From Athripsodes cinereus (Eukaryota > Arthropoda > Insecta > Trichoptera > Leptoceridae), in NCBI GenBank assembly GCA_947579605.1, contig OX388319.1, positions 24,193,447 to 24,257,446 of the forward strand: DNA of 64,000 bases. Direction: 5' to 3'. The translations under genes and the position numbers were made by a program. This document shows, piece after piece, positions 32,755-44,475 of this stretch (positions within the stretch are counted from its first letter, which is position 1; each line of letters starts with the position of its first letter). The notes below the pieces were generated by a model. It saw only the letters and a list, made by a program, of their open reading frames with translations. It did not search any database and was not told the origin of the DNA.

Positions 32755-32960
32755 AACTTGCGCTGGCGCATAGTACCATTTGTGACATGCTCATACTACC
32801 TAACATCCAAATTCCTCCTAAGACACTTGTTTTTGAAACTTAGTATTTCCCGATCTTAAGCTTTGGTTTAGTGCCAAGATTCACCACAGTCATATAGAAG
32901 GATTTTGTCCTGACGCTGAATCCGTACGCCATCCAAATCTGTCAATGTTATGCCAAGAGA
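32755..32960 (-). pseudogene. LINE family C fragment in intron
   Basis: 'CATAGTACCATTTGTGACAT' to 'CCACAGTCATATAGAAGGAT' matches 8893-9035 and, in the opposite sense, 42005-42190. The frame is lost. Confidence 0.55.
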
Positions 32961-33383
32961 GGAAAAGAATTTCTGGTATCTAATGGTAATCTCTTTTGAT
33001 ATCAGAAACTAATTTGTTAGATAACCTATAAGTCAAATATTTAATCTGAAACTTCTTTTTATCTGTCTATATCATCACATCATCTCCCACAAAAGGAGTA
33101 GCCAAAGAATTGCCTGCATGACACAAAAATAAAGACATCCTGGTTGGATAAACGGCAACCCTTTTAAAAGTATTCTTGATTGAGATGACGTCAATTTGTA
33201 AAACTTCACATTAATTTATGAGAACAAAGAAACTGTTGTCGAGTTTTACTGTATTTATTAATGGGTTTAATTATAGTAGGTACAACAACAGTTTGTTTGT
33301 TCGCATAAAAAAAACTTATTATTTTTTTCCAATTTTTGTCACACACCTCATGAAACTAATATCGTGAATTTTTGTTTGTTTAG

Positions 33384-33531
33384 TCCACACTCTGGATCAC
33401 TATTCCAGAAGCCATGTCTTTGATGAATGATCCGGAATGCGAGATCAATCCTGGTTGTTCATACGCTGTGTACTTGTGGTCCAACCCGTGGGATGGCAAG
33501 ACGAATATATCCACAGAAATCACCATTCCAG
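33384..33531 (+). CDS. Receptor gene, exon c (FN3-like, strands E-G)
   Basis: Acceptor TTGTTTGTTTAG, donor GTAAAT. Phase 0 in, phase 1 out, 49 codons plus one base. Encodes 'STLWITIPEAMSLMND', 'PECEINPGCSYAVYLWSN' and 'TNISTEITIP'. 'CSYAVYLWSNPW' is an F-strand with the usual Tyr. The two cysteines flank 'EINPG'. One glycosylation site (NIS). The next exon continues with DC, giving 'IPDC', like the 'VPSC' that closes the second domain of fly Torso (recollection, not a search). Confidence 0.85.
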
Positions 33532-34965
33532 GTAAATCCATGTTTATAATTGCATTGTTATTTAAAAGTTTCATAAATTAATTATATTTTTGGTCAGTAG
33601 ATTATGGAATGACTGGAAGATTCAGATTCCTTCAAAACAAAATCTATTTTATCTTAGAATCAAATCTGATTACTAGCATCGTCCCCACTCAATGATAGCA
33701 GAGTTCTAAAAATAATGATATGTTAATGCTGAAAAGTGAAGGAGATTTATATTTTGATTTGATTGATAAAAATAAACAAACAATATACACAGATCAGCGA
33801 CGTCAGAGAAATATCACAAACTTAAAAAATAAAATGAAAACTGACCTTATGCTGGCGCCATCGAGGCGGTCGAAAGATTGAAAAACTGCGCCAAAAGAAC
33901 AAAATCATCTACCTTCTAATCATTTATCTTTGACATCATTGAGGTTTAATTTTATATATTAAAGGTTTTCCCACCACTTTCCCCTGGATGTTTTAAGAGT
34001 AGAGTTCCTATGAACAGACTAAGGGAGGGGGGTGAATAGTTGCAAAATTAAGGATTTCCCACCAACCTTTCCCCTGGATATTTTAGGAGTTGTTCTTCAA
34101 TATCATCCAGACAAAAAAATACAAACAGCTGCCTCAAGATTTGCCTTAAGATTACATTGCAACGTGACGATTTTTACTGGGGGGCCCCATTCAATGAATT
34201 TGCCACGGGCCTCAGATGATATAGTTATGCCACAGCATATGGGGGCAGTGGTGTAGTTACCTACTTATTTTCTTTAAAAATCACTCGTTTACAAAAGAAA
34301 ATAAGCAACAACAGACAGGATATTAATAAACCAGCACATAAACGTATGGAAAAAATATTCTATTCACATTAATTTTGGATTCGTATGAAGTATTCTTTGA
34401 TAATATACCCACATAGCTTAGTATTTATATTCTTTGCCTAAGATTCAAATGAATCTTTTCTTACATGTTTTTTTTTATAAAAGATCTTTGTGATTCTTTA
34501 AGAGTGCGGAAATTAATAAAAAAGTAGGTACTATAAGTTTTATATTTAGATATTATGTATTGTGAAAATATGTTACCGCCCTGCAAATTTGGATTTGTTT
34601 AATAAAATATATGCGACAGTGGCGTCATCAGCTTTCGTAGCCTATATGAAGGTCTAGGGCTCAAATCAGACATAAAGAAAATAGGTGACGAGCGTTTTCT
34701 AGGAGTAAAACGTTTCTAAACACTCCAAAACTTACGGAAGAAAGTGGGAGACAAACTCTTTGCCGGGTGCTCCTTTGAAGAATACCTAATCTACGTAGGC
34801 GTTAATTTCAGTAACATGAAAAACAGTACCTTAAACATGCATAATATTATATACAAAGTCAATCAGATCAAATTTCCGCCAATCAATCAGAACATGGAAA
34901 TTTAAACCAGCAACCAACGCAGGGACATCCTACTTACTTGAACATATATTGCGTAGGTATATATT
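33532..34965 (+). other. Intron sequence with repeat scraps
   Basis: 33960-34000 and 34055-34095 both hold 'CCACC...TTTCCCCTGGAT'. 34715-34790 is an inverted piece of family TAG ('CTTTGCCGGGTGCTCC'). No exon is evident. Confidence 0.5.
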
Positions 34966-34977
34966 ATAATATTTACT

Positions 34978-35194
34978 AGTGATGTAACGAATGTGTGATT
35001 TCGGATTAGCGAATGCGAATATTTGTTGCCGACATTAGCGAATGCGAATAGCTAATAATTTACTTGCTTAAATTTCTAAAATATTGCTCAAACATTAAAA
35101 TTTCTACCCCCCCCCCCCCCCGTCGCCGAATTTTCAAAATGGTATAGGAATTTAAAATATTTCAAAACTCCTCGGTTTTCTTAAAGAATATTTT
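34978..35194. mobile_element. MITE family G, left half
   Basis: 'TAGTGATGTAACGAATGTG' start, GCGAAT words, then a C16 tract and 'GTCGCCGAATTTTCAAAATG'. It stops after 'TTAAAGAATATTTT', so the right end was lost. Confidence 0.8.
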
Positions 35195-35238
35195 ACGATT
35201 CCCTTGATATATTAAATATTTAATTACGTAAAAAATGT

Positions 35239-35425
35239 GAGTTCGTCGGTAGCCTGGAGGTAGAGTCGCGCCCTTGTGAACAAGGGGTCCGGGGTTCGAT
35301 CCCAGGTGCCGGCAAACTCCCCTTTCACGACACAAGCTCTTAGCTTTCTGTGAAAGGTGTATAAGGTTGTATTTGGGTTTATAAAAAAAACCCAGATATA
35401 TCTTTTTAAAAAATAAAAAAAATAA
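35239..35425 (+). repeat. SINE family 1, full-length
   Basis: 'GAGTTCGTCGGTAGCCTGG' head, 'GGTTCGATCCCAGG' B-box, tail 'CCCAGATATATC' plus T- and A-runs. The most consensus-like copy with those at 13816 and 58280. Confidence 0.9.
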
Positions 35426-35659
35426 AAATGTAGGTAGGTACCTACCTACCTGTTTTTAGTTCCACAAATAAATATTTCGAATTGTTTTATTATTGAACGG
35501 AACAAAGACTAATATGTCTTTAAAATTGCGATAATATGGTAAATTTCACTTTCTGTTGTGTTTTAAAGCATAATATAAATACAGCAAAATTACAAAAATG
35601 ATTTTTATTAATGTATTATCGTTTTATTTTTATTTTTTTACAAATAACTCTGTTGTTAT

Positions 35660-36496
35660 ATATAATGAGTTACAATCCATTGGATTGGTCTGCAACGAGT
35701 TTGGTTTTTCTTCTCCATTCGTCTCTATTCTCAGCCAGTCTTTCAGCTCTACGTATGAGCCACAGTTCATGTCCCTCTTCAGTTGGTCCATATACGCGTC
35801 TCTTGGTCGGCCTCTGCCATTTGTCCCCTCGGTCTTACCCTCCGCGATGGCGATGAGTAGTCCTGGGTGCCTGACGTGGCCAATCCAGTTAGCTCGTTGT
35901 TGGCAGATTCTCTTAAGAAGTTGCCTTTTTTCGCCTACCCTTGTTAATACTTCTTCGTTTTCGACGTGTTCCGACCAATGGATCTTAAGCATGCGTCTGT
36001 AGCACCACATCTCAAAGGCCGCCAACCGTCCGCTTTCACTCTTGCTGATGGTCCATGTCTCACAACCATAAAGCAGAATGCTCCATACAAAGGCTTTAGT
36101 AAGGTTCTTCCTTACGCTTAAATCAATATTTGGGGATTCCAATATCTTCGATTTTTTGTTAAAGGCAATCCTTGCCTGGTTTATTCTGCTCACAATATCC
36201 GATTTGGAGCGTCCATCCTGGTTTATTCCGCTGCCCAAGTACACGAATTCTCTTACTTGTTTGATGCTCACTCCATTTATGGCAATGTTCGCAGTCGCTT
36301 CATCCTTTCCAACGACCATACATTTTGTTTTTTCTTTATTTATTTTCATGTTGTACTTTGACAACAGTATACTTTCCATTTTTCCTAAGGCTTCGTTCAG
36401 CTCCATCTCGGAGTCTGCGAGCAGTGCTATGTCATCAGCATATCTAATCATGTCGATCTTTTTCCCATTTATTTTTACTCCTGTCCAGTTCTTCAT
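35660..36496 (-). pseudogene. RTE-like LINE: reverse transcriptase from YADD to C-terminus
   Basis: An open frame of about 280 codons on the minus strand. 'DMIRYADDIALLADSE' carries the catalytic YADD box (residues 19-22). Then come 'KTKCMVV', 'FVYLGSGINQDG' (motif D/E region), 'YGCETWTISKS', 'FEMWCYRRMLKIHWSEHV', 'RANWIGHV' and 'GRGRPRDAYMDQLKRDM'. This layout is that of insect endonuclease-reverse transcriptases of RTE type. The endonuclease and first half of the polymerase are missing (5' truncation at about 36500), so it cannot copy itself. The long intact frame shows the copy is fairly young. It lies antisense in a 9-kb intron of the receptor gene. Confidence 0.9.
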
Positions 36497-36499
36497 TGT

Positions 36500-37440
36500 T
36501 ATTAGTTAGATATTTTATAGTTGTGTATGTTTTGTTGCTGAATTTATGATATAAGAATAACCATATATCCTTTAAAACACGAGCTCTGCTCAATTTTGAA
36601 GGAACAAATAAAAGAAAGATATATGTTTTAATTATTATTTTGTATTGATTGTTTATTGTTTTAAGTGTGTATTTTTTACTGAATAAATATATTTGAATTT
36701 GATTTCTTTAATATACGGATAAAACATTTCTACTTGTTGAGTTATAGAACTAGACAGTTGATAAGTAGGTAATGTTTTTTTAGCTTCAAACCTGCTTTTT
36801 GTAGAGTATTATTATTTTACATCTTTTTTGGCCAATTTTGGCGTCTTTATAAAAATCAAACATACATACAAAATTATATTCGAACCGATTAAAATATTTT
36901 AGTGTCGATCATTTCTTTTCTCAATATTCCTTTTGCTTACATTGACTGAATCAATACAAATATTATTTGCTAATGATTTTATTGTTTACTTTAATTTCAA
37001 TGCTTTTATAATAAATGATATCTTACACTGTGTAAATACATCTCATTCCCTTCATTTGTTCAATTAAAATCAATAATAAATTGATAATGACTATAAAGTC
37101 ATAATGGATATTCACCCCGACGATTGTGGAGTCTTGCACTCCCAGCGAGAGGAATGTCTTGATAGATCGCATGACCCGTTGTAATTATTAAACAATACGA
37201 ATAAGACATTTATTATTGTTAATATGGATAGCAAGCAGGCAGCAGAGCTGATGCTTGATTGAGTCCACGATGTTACTGCAATCTTTCAAGTCTGGAGCAA
37301 CCAAACTCTGTTACTTGAGTGTTTATGTGGATTATGGGCAAACACACTGTTCTGTCCAGTTTAAGGTTATGGCCACGCAAGTGGTCATTATGATTGTGGG
37401 TGTAGATTTGGGGCAGTTCAGGACAGTCATTTCCCACATA
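36500..37440 (+). other. Intron sequence, nothing recognised
   Basis: AT-rich. No repeat shared with other parts of the window was noticed. Confidence 0.4.
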
Positions 37441-37441
37441 G

Positions 37442-37555
37442 CTTAATAAACCTTGTGTCGTGAAATCAGAGTTTTTCTGGCTCCTTGGATCGAACCGTGT
37501 AACTCTTGTGAATGAGGTCCGAGACTTTACCTCCAGGATACCGACGGTCTCCAAA
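37442..37555 (-). repeat. SINE family 1, old diverged copy
   Basis: 'GACCGTCGGTATCCTGGAGG', 'GAGTCTCG'-equivalent 'AAGTCTCGG' and 'GGTTCGATCC' on the minus strand, with many substitutions against the other copies. Confidence 0.65.
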
Positions 37556-37559
37556 GAAG

Positions 37560-39190
37560 AACTCGTAAAATAAACAACTGTGATGGCATATAAACATAGG
37601 ACTAAAACTGATTCTCATGGAAAACAAAATGAGAAAGCGCGAACAATGCTTGTACTACCAGAACGTGAGGGGTCTGTGTACTTACTTGGTAACAATAAAT
37701 TAAGATATAGCACGTAGTATTGTAAATACACCGAATTTACCGACCGATCAAGATTTGATAAACAGAATCACGTTTTTGAGGAATGAGATCATTCATATTT
37801 ATAATTATGATAATTTAACTACCCGGCTTCTCTCAAAGAAGAAATATTTAATTCGAAAAAGGTGATCACCAGTTATAATCATCTCGCCTTCTTTCAAACC
37901 TTTGCCTTATTGTTATTTTTATTGGACAGCATTACATTTTTAGTCATCCTGTCAGTCATTTCCATATTTTTGGCAACCTATAATTTGAATTCTCCGTCAC
38001 ACGTTTAAATAATATCCATTTTGTATATTATATAGTTTTGAACTGCTCGTCAGGCAAAATTCATTCAATGTCGTGTGCCTTGTCTCAAAAAAAGAAGAAA
38101 TATAACTGCTCATTAAGAGGGCTCTACACCCCTTCTTTGTGATTTCATGCAAACGAATTAGCAAAATTACAACCATTTTATTTTTTTAATATTTTAAATT
38201 CTGGATCACATGTATGTTATTTTTTATATTAATATAATATTTTGAACATTTATAAATGCGATTTTATCATTTTAGTTTTATTTTACTGCGAGGAATATAG
38301 TGAGAATATTTTTTCAAGATTACCGTCGCAATGATGATACGTTGAGTGGTGCTATTTTAAATAAATTATCCTTAATAATACAAGAGTGTTAATAAAATTT
38401 AAAAACCAAGATTAATCTTAAAATATCATGAATTTTATAATACACCTTGAGTTATTTATTAACAACCCTTGGATTTTCTTAATTATTATGACAAACTGCA
38501 TGCACATCAAAAAAAAATTTCATTTTCAAAAAAATCATAGAAAATGTTTATAATTCAACCATTTGTTTTATTTATATAATAATATGGTATGCTGTTTACC
38601 GTGCATACTACATATATAACGTTATTATGTGCAATAATCAAGAATATAGCGAGTTTTACAAATTTTAAGATTCAGAAGGCCCACGGCGTGTCTAGGAGCC
38701 GGATGTGAGATTGTACTCGCTCTGTTTTTGAATTAGGAAATAAATAAATTCAGTTTATAGAATAAATATAACTTAAATTTTATTTATATGTGATAACATA
38801 CTATTTTTTTATACTCATGAATATTTTGCATATAAAGTTTTGGCTTATATTTATTAATAAAGCTATTTCATTAATTATTTGAATAATTTTCTATACGCCT
38901 TCTAAAAATTGTTGCCAAGAAACCACTAAATCTAATTTGTACCGTAGGTAAGAACGGCTGTTAATGGTGCCAGTACCCCAAAATCGAGTACTGCAGCCGG
39001 ATTACTCATGACATGGTTTTTTTTTTTTTTTTGTTTATTAAACACAATATCATTTTACAATAATCGAACAATAACACAATACATTTATTTTCCTAATACA
39101 ATTACTCCCCAAAATTGAGCGTAGCTCGTGCTTTGGGGAGAATTATTTTATACTATATAAGCAATCAAAATAGATTAAATATGTCTTAAC
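37560..39190 (+). other. Intron sequence, nothing recognised
   Basis: AT-rich, with a T17 tract near 39017. No recognisable element. Confidence 0.4.
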
Positions 39191-39194
39191 CTTA

Positions 39195-39420
39195 ACCCTA
39201 CAAATCACTGTGACTTACATATGTCGAAAATATGTGCATGCTAATCTCGCAGTGGCTGAGGAAGGTCGTTTTCAACATTTACATGAGAATCAAGTATGGT
39301 TGCGTTTTGTGACATTACTCCATGAATGTACCTAAAATTCTTGTAATATTTATCATTTTTCAAGAAATAAATCTTCTAACTTCGTCAGAAAAATTGACAG
39401 ACGTCTGATCATCCAACGTT
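39195..39420. mobile_element. MITE family T, left terminal repeat
   Basis: 'TGACTTACATATGTCGAAAA', 'CTAATCTCGCAGTGGCTGAG', 'GTTTTCAACATTTACATGAG' correspond to the left end at 27935-28110. The matching right end is at 40850-41093 plus 41590-41640. Confidence 0.6.
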
Positions 39421-39461
39421 TTACCAATTAATACTATTTTTCGCACAATAACCCTCTCTCT

Positions 39462-39625
39462 CTCCGATGGCGCTACAGCCCATATCGAGTCTTATTGGTC
39501 TCCCGCAACATATGCCTCCAGTCCCCCCTGTCCTCAGCGGCCGACTTCCAATTTCCCACCTGGAGAAAATGCGCCGCATCCTTTTTGACTTCGTTTCCCC
39601 ATGTCAGTCTGGGTCTTCCCACTTT
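39462..39625 (-). pseudogene. LINE C-terminal fragment
   Basis: Minus strand reads 'GRPRLTWGNEVKKDAAHF', 'QVGNWKSAAEDRGDWRH', the standard 'GRP..W..D....A..W..AA.DR..WR' tail of non-LTR reverse transcriptases. The open piece is about 50 codons. Confidence 0.6.
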
Positions 39626-39739
39626 TCTTCAAACTTTTTATTAATTGCACTATATTTTGTCCTGTTTTATGCTTTTTTTTATATAATTTGGTATTTTTTT
39701 TTTATTCAATAAAATAAACATATTTTCAAAAGGGGCATT

Positions 39740-40020
39740 AAAGAGAGTGTAGCTTAAAAGATTCCCACGACGGCGGTTTTAGCTGGTCGGTCCTTCAGAC
39801 CTGCCCAATGGCCCGCCCGTGAGGACAATTTTGGTTTGAATGTGCGGATAAATAAGAGTCTATGACTCCTGAAATATCCGGGTGTGAGGTGGGTCTCTCT
39901 TCAATTTTCTTCAACCGCCTGGATTTCCAGTCATAATTCTTATAGGTGCGCGTATTTTCGGCATTCTCTATGCGTGCCCAGCCCATCTCATTCTGAGAAG
40001 TCTCATATGTGCTGAGATGC
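39740..40020 (-). repeat. Dispersed repeat H / LINE 3' region
   Basis: 'AAAGATTCCCACGACGGCGG', 'ATGGCCCGCCCGTGAGGAC' and 'CTCCTGAAATATCCGGGTGT' recur at 45950-46115 and 57140-57330. This copy extends 110 bp further right into what looks like the coding end of a LINE on the minus strand. Confidence 0.6.
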
Positions 40021-40534
40021 TAGGGGCCTGATACATATCATACAGTTCAACAACCCAGACTTCGTTAATCCAGACCCGTGTTCATAGGATTTAATATGCT
40101 TACCTTGTGAAAACAGTTATAAAATAAATATTACAAACAAACAAACATATTAACGAACTAAGATTATTTTAACTTTGTATGTTAATATTTATTTATTAGT
40201 AGATGAAGAATTTGATTATGTTGAATTTCTTGATATTATTCATAATTCATATTATTATTAAAAACTATTTGTCCTTAAATATTAGGTAATATCCACTACA
40301 GTAATTATTGTCATAGAGAAGTGCCTATTGTTTGTACAGTATAATAAATATAATGGTTATGACTCACCATGGAATCCTGGATTTCTACCGTTAAGAGCCT
40401 TCTTGACACACTGATTGTCTAATAATTGAGAAACAATTAGACTGTCACCAGTTTCAGAAGCAAATTGAAAACCGCACTCTTCACCGGCGCCCTTGAAACG
40501 GTCTAGGGACTATTAAACGGCATCAAAACAAAAT

Positions 40535-40592
40535 GGTCTGCTGGTTACGCCACTTGTGGGATATGCCGTGATGGTTTAGTAGTACTAGTAAA
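40535..40592 (+). repeat. Family TAG, 3' end only
   Basis: 'CCACTTGTGGGATATGCCGT' then 'GATGGTTTAGTAGTACTAG'. Confidence 0.65.
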
Positions 40593-40711
40593 ACAAAATC
40601 ATCCAGAATCATCATCATCATCCCATTGCTCTCTAACTTATTGCTTGATGTTAGCGTTTATCTCGTACTGCTGGTAATAGGCGTTTTATAAATTGGAATG
40701 CAAGACAGAAG

Positions 40712-40820
40712 TCAAAAACAGTAGAGGCCGACCAAGAGACACTTATATGGACCGACTGAAGAAGGACATGAATTGTGGCGTATACGTAGAACTAAAAAGA
40801 CTAGCTGAAAATAGGGATTA
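40712..40820 (+). pseudogene. RTE-like LINE 3' end scrap
   Basis: Reads 'GRPRDTYMDRLKKDMNCG', then 'YVELKRLAENRD', the final residues of the protein type at 35660-36496. Confidence 0.7.
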
Positions 40821-40849
40821 ATTTTCATTGATAAATATCTCAACAAAAT

Positions 40850-41093
40850 TAATGTGTACAACAATATTTGGTTCATTCCTGGGGTTGTGTCACATAATGT
40901 CCTTTTGCACATCGCATTGGCTAAAAGCTGTAATGATGTGCAAAGTAGCTTTAAAGAGAATAATAATAATAATAATAATAATACAACCATAATACTCATG
41001 TTAATGTTAAAATGACAATCTTCAACTACCGCGGGATTGGTATGCGCGTGTTTTTGACTATAGTCACTTAGCGCATCGTAGAGTAGTTATGAT
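40850..41093. mobile_element. MITE family T, right terminal repeat (interrupted)
   Basis: 'CATAATACTCATGTTAATG', 'CTACCGCGGGATTGGTATGC' and 'GTTTTTGACTATAGTCAC' match the right end at 28550-28640. The copy is cut at 41093 by MITE family F and resumes at 41590. Confidence 0.7.
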
Positions 41094-41589
41094 TAGTGAT
41101 GTGAGATGCGAAAATTCTCCAAAGAAATTTCTCGAGAATGAGAAATTTCTCCGAGAATTTCTCTTCTGATGGAAGAGAAATTTCTCTCCATAATTTTTCT
41201 TAGTGGTATTATGACCTTTCGCCCATTACACTTCGCAACCAACCTGATTGATTCAATAATTTGTGGGGCTGATTAAGGCCCAAATCAGAGGTTATTAACA
41301 CTTTTTTCCATGTACGTACCTACAATTTTTTTTAACTTAAATATGGGCATGTGGGGTGTCAAACATCAAGATTTTTCATCAGTTATTAGCACTTTTTTCT
41401 ATGTAGGTACCTAACATTTTTGTTTCCATAATTAATTGTAGCCATATTTCCATAATTATTTGTACATTGTTATTGATTGATTGATTGAATAAAGTATTTA
41501 TTATTATTATACTGTTAAATAAAAAATAAAAAAAAATTCTCCGAAAATTCTCTACTTAAAAATTATTTCTTGAGAATTCCACAACACTA
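41094..41589. mobile_element. hAT-like MITE family F with perfect 8-bp target duplication
   Basis: Begins TAGTGATGTGAG and ends TTCCACAACACTA, flanked by GTTATGAT at 41086-41093 and 41590-41597. The 8-bp duplication and (C/T)AGTG start fit the hAT superfamily. The interior has the same 'GAGAAATTTCTC' words as 22240-22510, inverted. About 310 bp at 41217-41530 are foreign and end in an AAATAAAAAATAAAAA tail, so something was inserted here later. Confidence 0.85.
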
Positions 41590-41999
41590 GTTATGATCAA
41601 GACAAGATTGAAATCGTATTTAGATCGTGTCATGAGTAACCAAGCAGCTTTCCTATCTATGTATAGTTTCAAACATGTTAAACGCTATTTTTGGCTGTGT
41701 AATATATAAATATTTATACACGGAAAATTGCTTCTAAAATTCATTTCAAGAATTTGTTTGTTATTTTTCTGATTGATTATCGTTTATCATACCGTAGTTA
41801 TGCGCGATTTATTGCGCAATCATTATTTTAAATACTTTCTTCCTGAAACAATTAAAGATCAAGTGCAAAGAATAGTTTAGTGAATGTTTATGACCAATAT
41901 ATTAAATGGTATTTGAATTGAGGTGAATGATGTTTTTCAAAATATAGTTCTAGAGCCGACGCTGACTTTGCCAACTTTTTTCAATAGGAGACAGAATTT

Positions 42000-42480
42000 G
42001 AAGGGTGTCTGACATCAGTATCAGGACGAAATGCCATCTTCAATGCCTGTATTATCTCAATTCTTCTATATGACTTAGAGTCTAAGCACCTAATCATGGC
42101 TCAAGTGCGGAAGATACTTAGTTTCGAAAATAAGTGTCTAAGAAGGATTTTGGATGTTAGGTAGTATAAGCATGTCACAAATGATACTGTACGCCAGCGC
42201 ACTCAGCAAAAATCTCTGTAATATAAGAGAAGCGATGATATTGGTTGGTCCATGTTTTGACAATGCGTTGTGATAGTTGGCCAAAAAAAAATGTTCTCTC
42301 GTCCATAATGGTTCCGACGGCCCGACCGTCCATCCTTCACGACACACCGTTTCAACTATGACAACGATATCAGACCACGAGGAATGTTCTGGGAAGAGGT
42401 GATTCAATTGGAACAGAGATTCTCTGAATGGAGGAGACTGGTTTCTGCCCTATGCTCCTGAGAAGAGCGTTGATGGACGA
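42000..42480 (+). pseudogene. LINE family C: reverse transcriptase C-terminal region, decayed
   Basis: Reads with stops and shifts: 'MAQVRKILSFENKCLRRIL', 'VTNDTVRQRTQQ', 'FRRPDRPSFTTHRFNYDND', 'GMFWEEVIQLEQRFSEWRRL' and 'VSALCS'. The family is the same as 60853-61209. It ends about 90 bp before a splice acceptor of the receptor gene. Confidence 0.75.
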
Positions 42481-42572
42481 GATGATGATTTCCAAATGTA
42501 CATTATTAAAAATTAAAATTATTGTGTTTTGTTGACTGAAAATAATGTTACTTTTCTTTTACCTTTTGACAG

Positions 42573-42732
42573 ATTGCATCGGCGATGACAGAAAGAAATG
42601 CAATTGTGAGCACAAATTCTTCATCGACCCTCCAATTGTCAATGGTTACTTCGTCAATGAATCTTTTGTCAACGTCACTTGGACTTACAATTCTTCGGCT
42701 GTTGAACACAACTTGGACAAATATGCAGTCGA
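42573..42732 (+). CDS. Receptor gene, exon d (cysteine knot-like linker and next FN3-like domain)
   Basis: Acceptor CTTTTGACAG, donor GTGAGT. Phase 1 in, phase 2 out. Encodes 'DCIGDDRKKCNCEHKFF', 'IDPPIVNGYFVNESFVNV', 'TWTYNSSAVEHNL' and 'DKYAV'. Three cysteines lie in the first 14 residues, between two folds. 'FVNVTWTYNSS' is the B-strand with its Trp and 'LDKYAVE' the C-strand. Three glycosylation sites (NES, NVT, NSS). It follows a 9.0-kb intron filled with transposons. Confidence 0.85.
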
Positions 42733-42764
42733 GTGAGTATTATTATTTTTATATATAAATATGT

Positions 42765-42950
42765 AAAATGAGTTTCCATTCATTGGATTGATCTTAAATA
42801 AGCTTGGATTTTCTTCTCCATCACTCCACTCCCTATCTTATGTTAATGTAAGTATGTCTTTATGCCGATCATGCCCTTCACGATGAAAATGAGCAGGCCT
42901 GGATGTCTGATGTTGTGGCCAGTCCAGTTTGATCATTGGCTATTATTATT
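42765..42950 (-). pseudogene. RTE-like LINE 3' end scrap
   Basis: 'AGTTTCCATTCATTGGATTG', 'TTGGATTTTCTTCTCCAT' and 'GATGTTGTGGCCAGTCCAGT' match 21320-21660 and 35670-35895. Confidence 0.65.
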
Positions 42951-42959
42951 TTAATTTAC

Positions 42960-44040
42960 CTTAAACTGAGACTTTAATAGCATAATCCAAGGTGATCCCA
43001 GCAAATACATAAAACAAAGATTATATCTACATAAAAATATTACATAAAATAGGATAGTTCTTACACTGCTTCTAATGAGTACTTTTTTCTGAAAGAGATC
43101 CTATAGGTATTTTGCATATTCTAGGTAGGAAAAATATGTTTTGATAACTCAACAATAGAAATATTTTAATTTTTCCCTAATTTCTTACTATAATGGTCTT
43201 TCATATACATATCTTACCTTCATTTCAAATAATTTGTGAATAATATATGTGTTTATGGATATGATTAACGCAAAAAACATAGATTACCTACACAGAAATG
43301 ATTTTATCATTCCTTGTAAAATAAAATACCAAACAGTATTCCCCGAATCTCGGCAACCCCTTTCAATCTATCAATTAGTCCAATTATTACTTTTGTCGAC
43401 AAACTGAAGAATAAAAGACTTGGGTTGAAGTTTCTTAGACGGGGAAGTGAAATGTACGTACACGTTTATAATACCTACATAAAATACATAATTAATGTAG
43501 CAATATGCTCGAGTGGATTGACGTTTGTAGATTGAAGGATGCTGTCAAACTCTTATAGGATACGCTGTCAAACTAGCCTGAATATTTAATAATATCATAC
43601 CATTTTTCTCCATTTTCTTTAACCATATTCTTTTATTCTTTATTCCTTTCCATCATCCGTAGGCCACTATTTGGGCACTTGGAATCGTCAGTTTTTACAA
43701 TGTTTTTTCTTTTTAACAAATTGACTACTGAAGTATAAGTTGATATTTTTTTCGGATGAAACTTAATGTGGGGAAGACAAAGCTCCGATCAATGTTTTGT
43801 ATGAATAAAGTTAAGAATAGAAAAAAAGAAAGAGGGGAAGTATATGTTGGGAAATGTAGTGTTTGTTTATGGATTTTTTTTAGATTTCTTACTTTTGTTT
43901 TTAAAATATATTTTTATGTAAAGTGTTTACATACATTTTATAATTGTGAATGTATTTGAATGAATGGGTTCTATTCTTGTATTGTGTGTGCGCGAGATTG
44001 TGACTTTTTCTGTGTTTGTTTTGTATATTATTGCTGAAGT
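42960..44040 (+). other. Intron sequence, nothing recognised
   Basis: Part of the 6.7-kb intron 42733-49475. The open frame at 43756-43959 is low-complexity and not supported. Confidence 0.4.
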
Positions 44041-44043
44041 GTG

Positions 44044-44305
44044 CACTATGGCGCGGAGGCTAACGCACTTGCCTTTGAGTCACGAGGTCCCGGATTCGAT
44101 TCCCGGCCAGGGCAAATAGAAGAATGACATTTTTCAAATTGTCCTGGGTCTGGGTGTTACATGTATGTATATTTGTTCAGTGCATTGTATATATGTGTAT
44201 CGTCGTGCTAGTACCCATAATACAAGATTCATATCTTAGTTTGGGACTAGCTCGGTCTGTGTGGATTTTCTATACATGTTATGTTACATGTTGTGTTGTG
44301 TACCA
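44044..44305 (+). repeat. SINE family 2, full-length
   Basis: 'TATGGCGCGGAGGCTAACGC' (A-box region), 'GATTCGATTCCCGGCCAGGG' (B-box region), body as at 17708, end 'TCTATACATGTTATGTTACA'. Confidence 0.85.
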
Positions 44306-44417
44306 TTAAAATAAATAAATAATTAATTGTGATTCATCCTCTTAATCACTAGCAAACGAGTGGATGGTCTTGAGAAGAATAGAATAGAATAGAATATCAA
44401 ATTATTAACTTACTTCT

Positions 44418-44475
44418 ACTATACTATCACGGCATATTTCACAAGTGGGGTAGTCGGCAGATTAGCTGAAAATAT
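44418..44475 (-). repeat. Family TAG, 3' end only
   Basis: Minus strand: 'CTACCCCACTTGTGAAATAT' then 'GCCGTGATAGTATAGTAG'. Confidence 0.65.

Noticed and set aside
36078..36509. 143-codon + strand frame
   Set aside because: It is the antisense shadow of the reverse transcriptase fragment on the minus strand.
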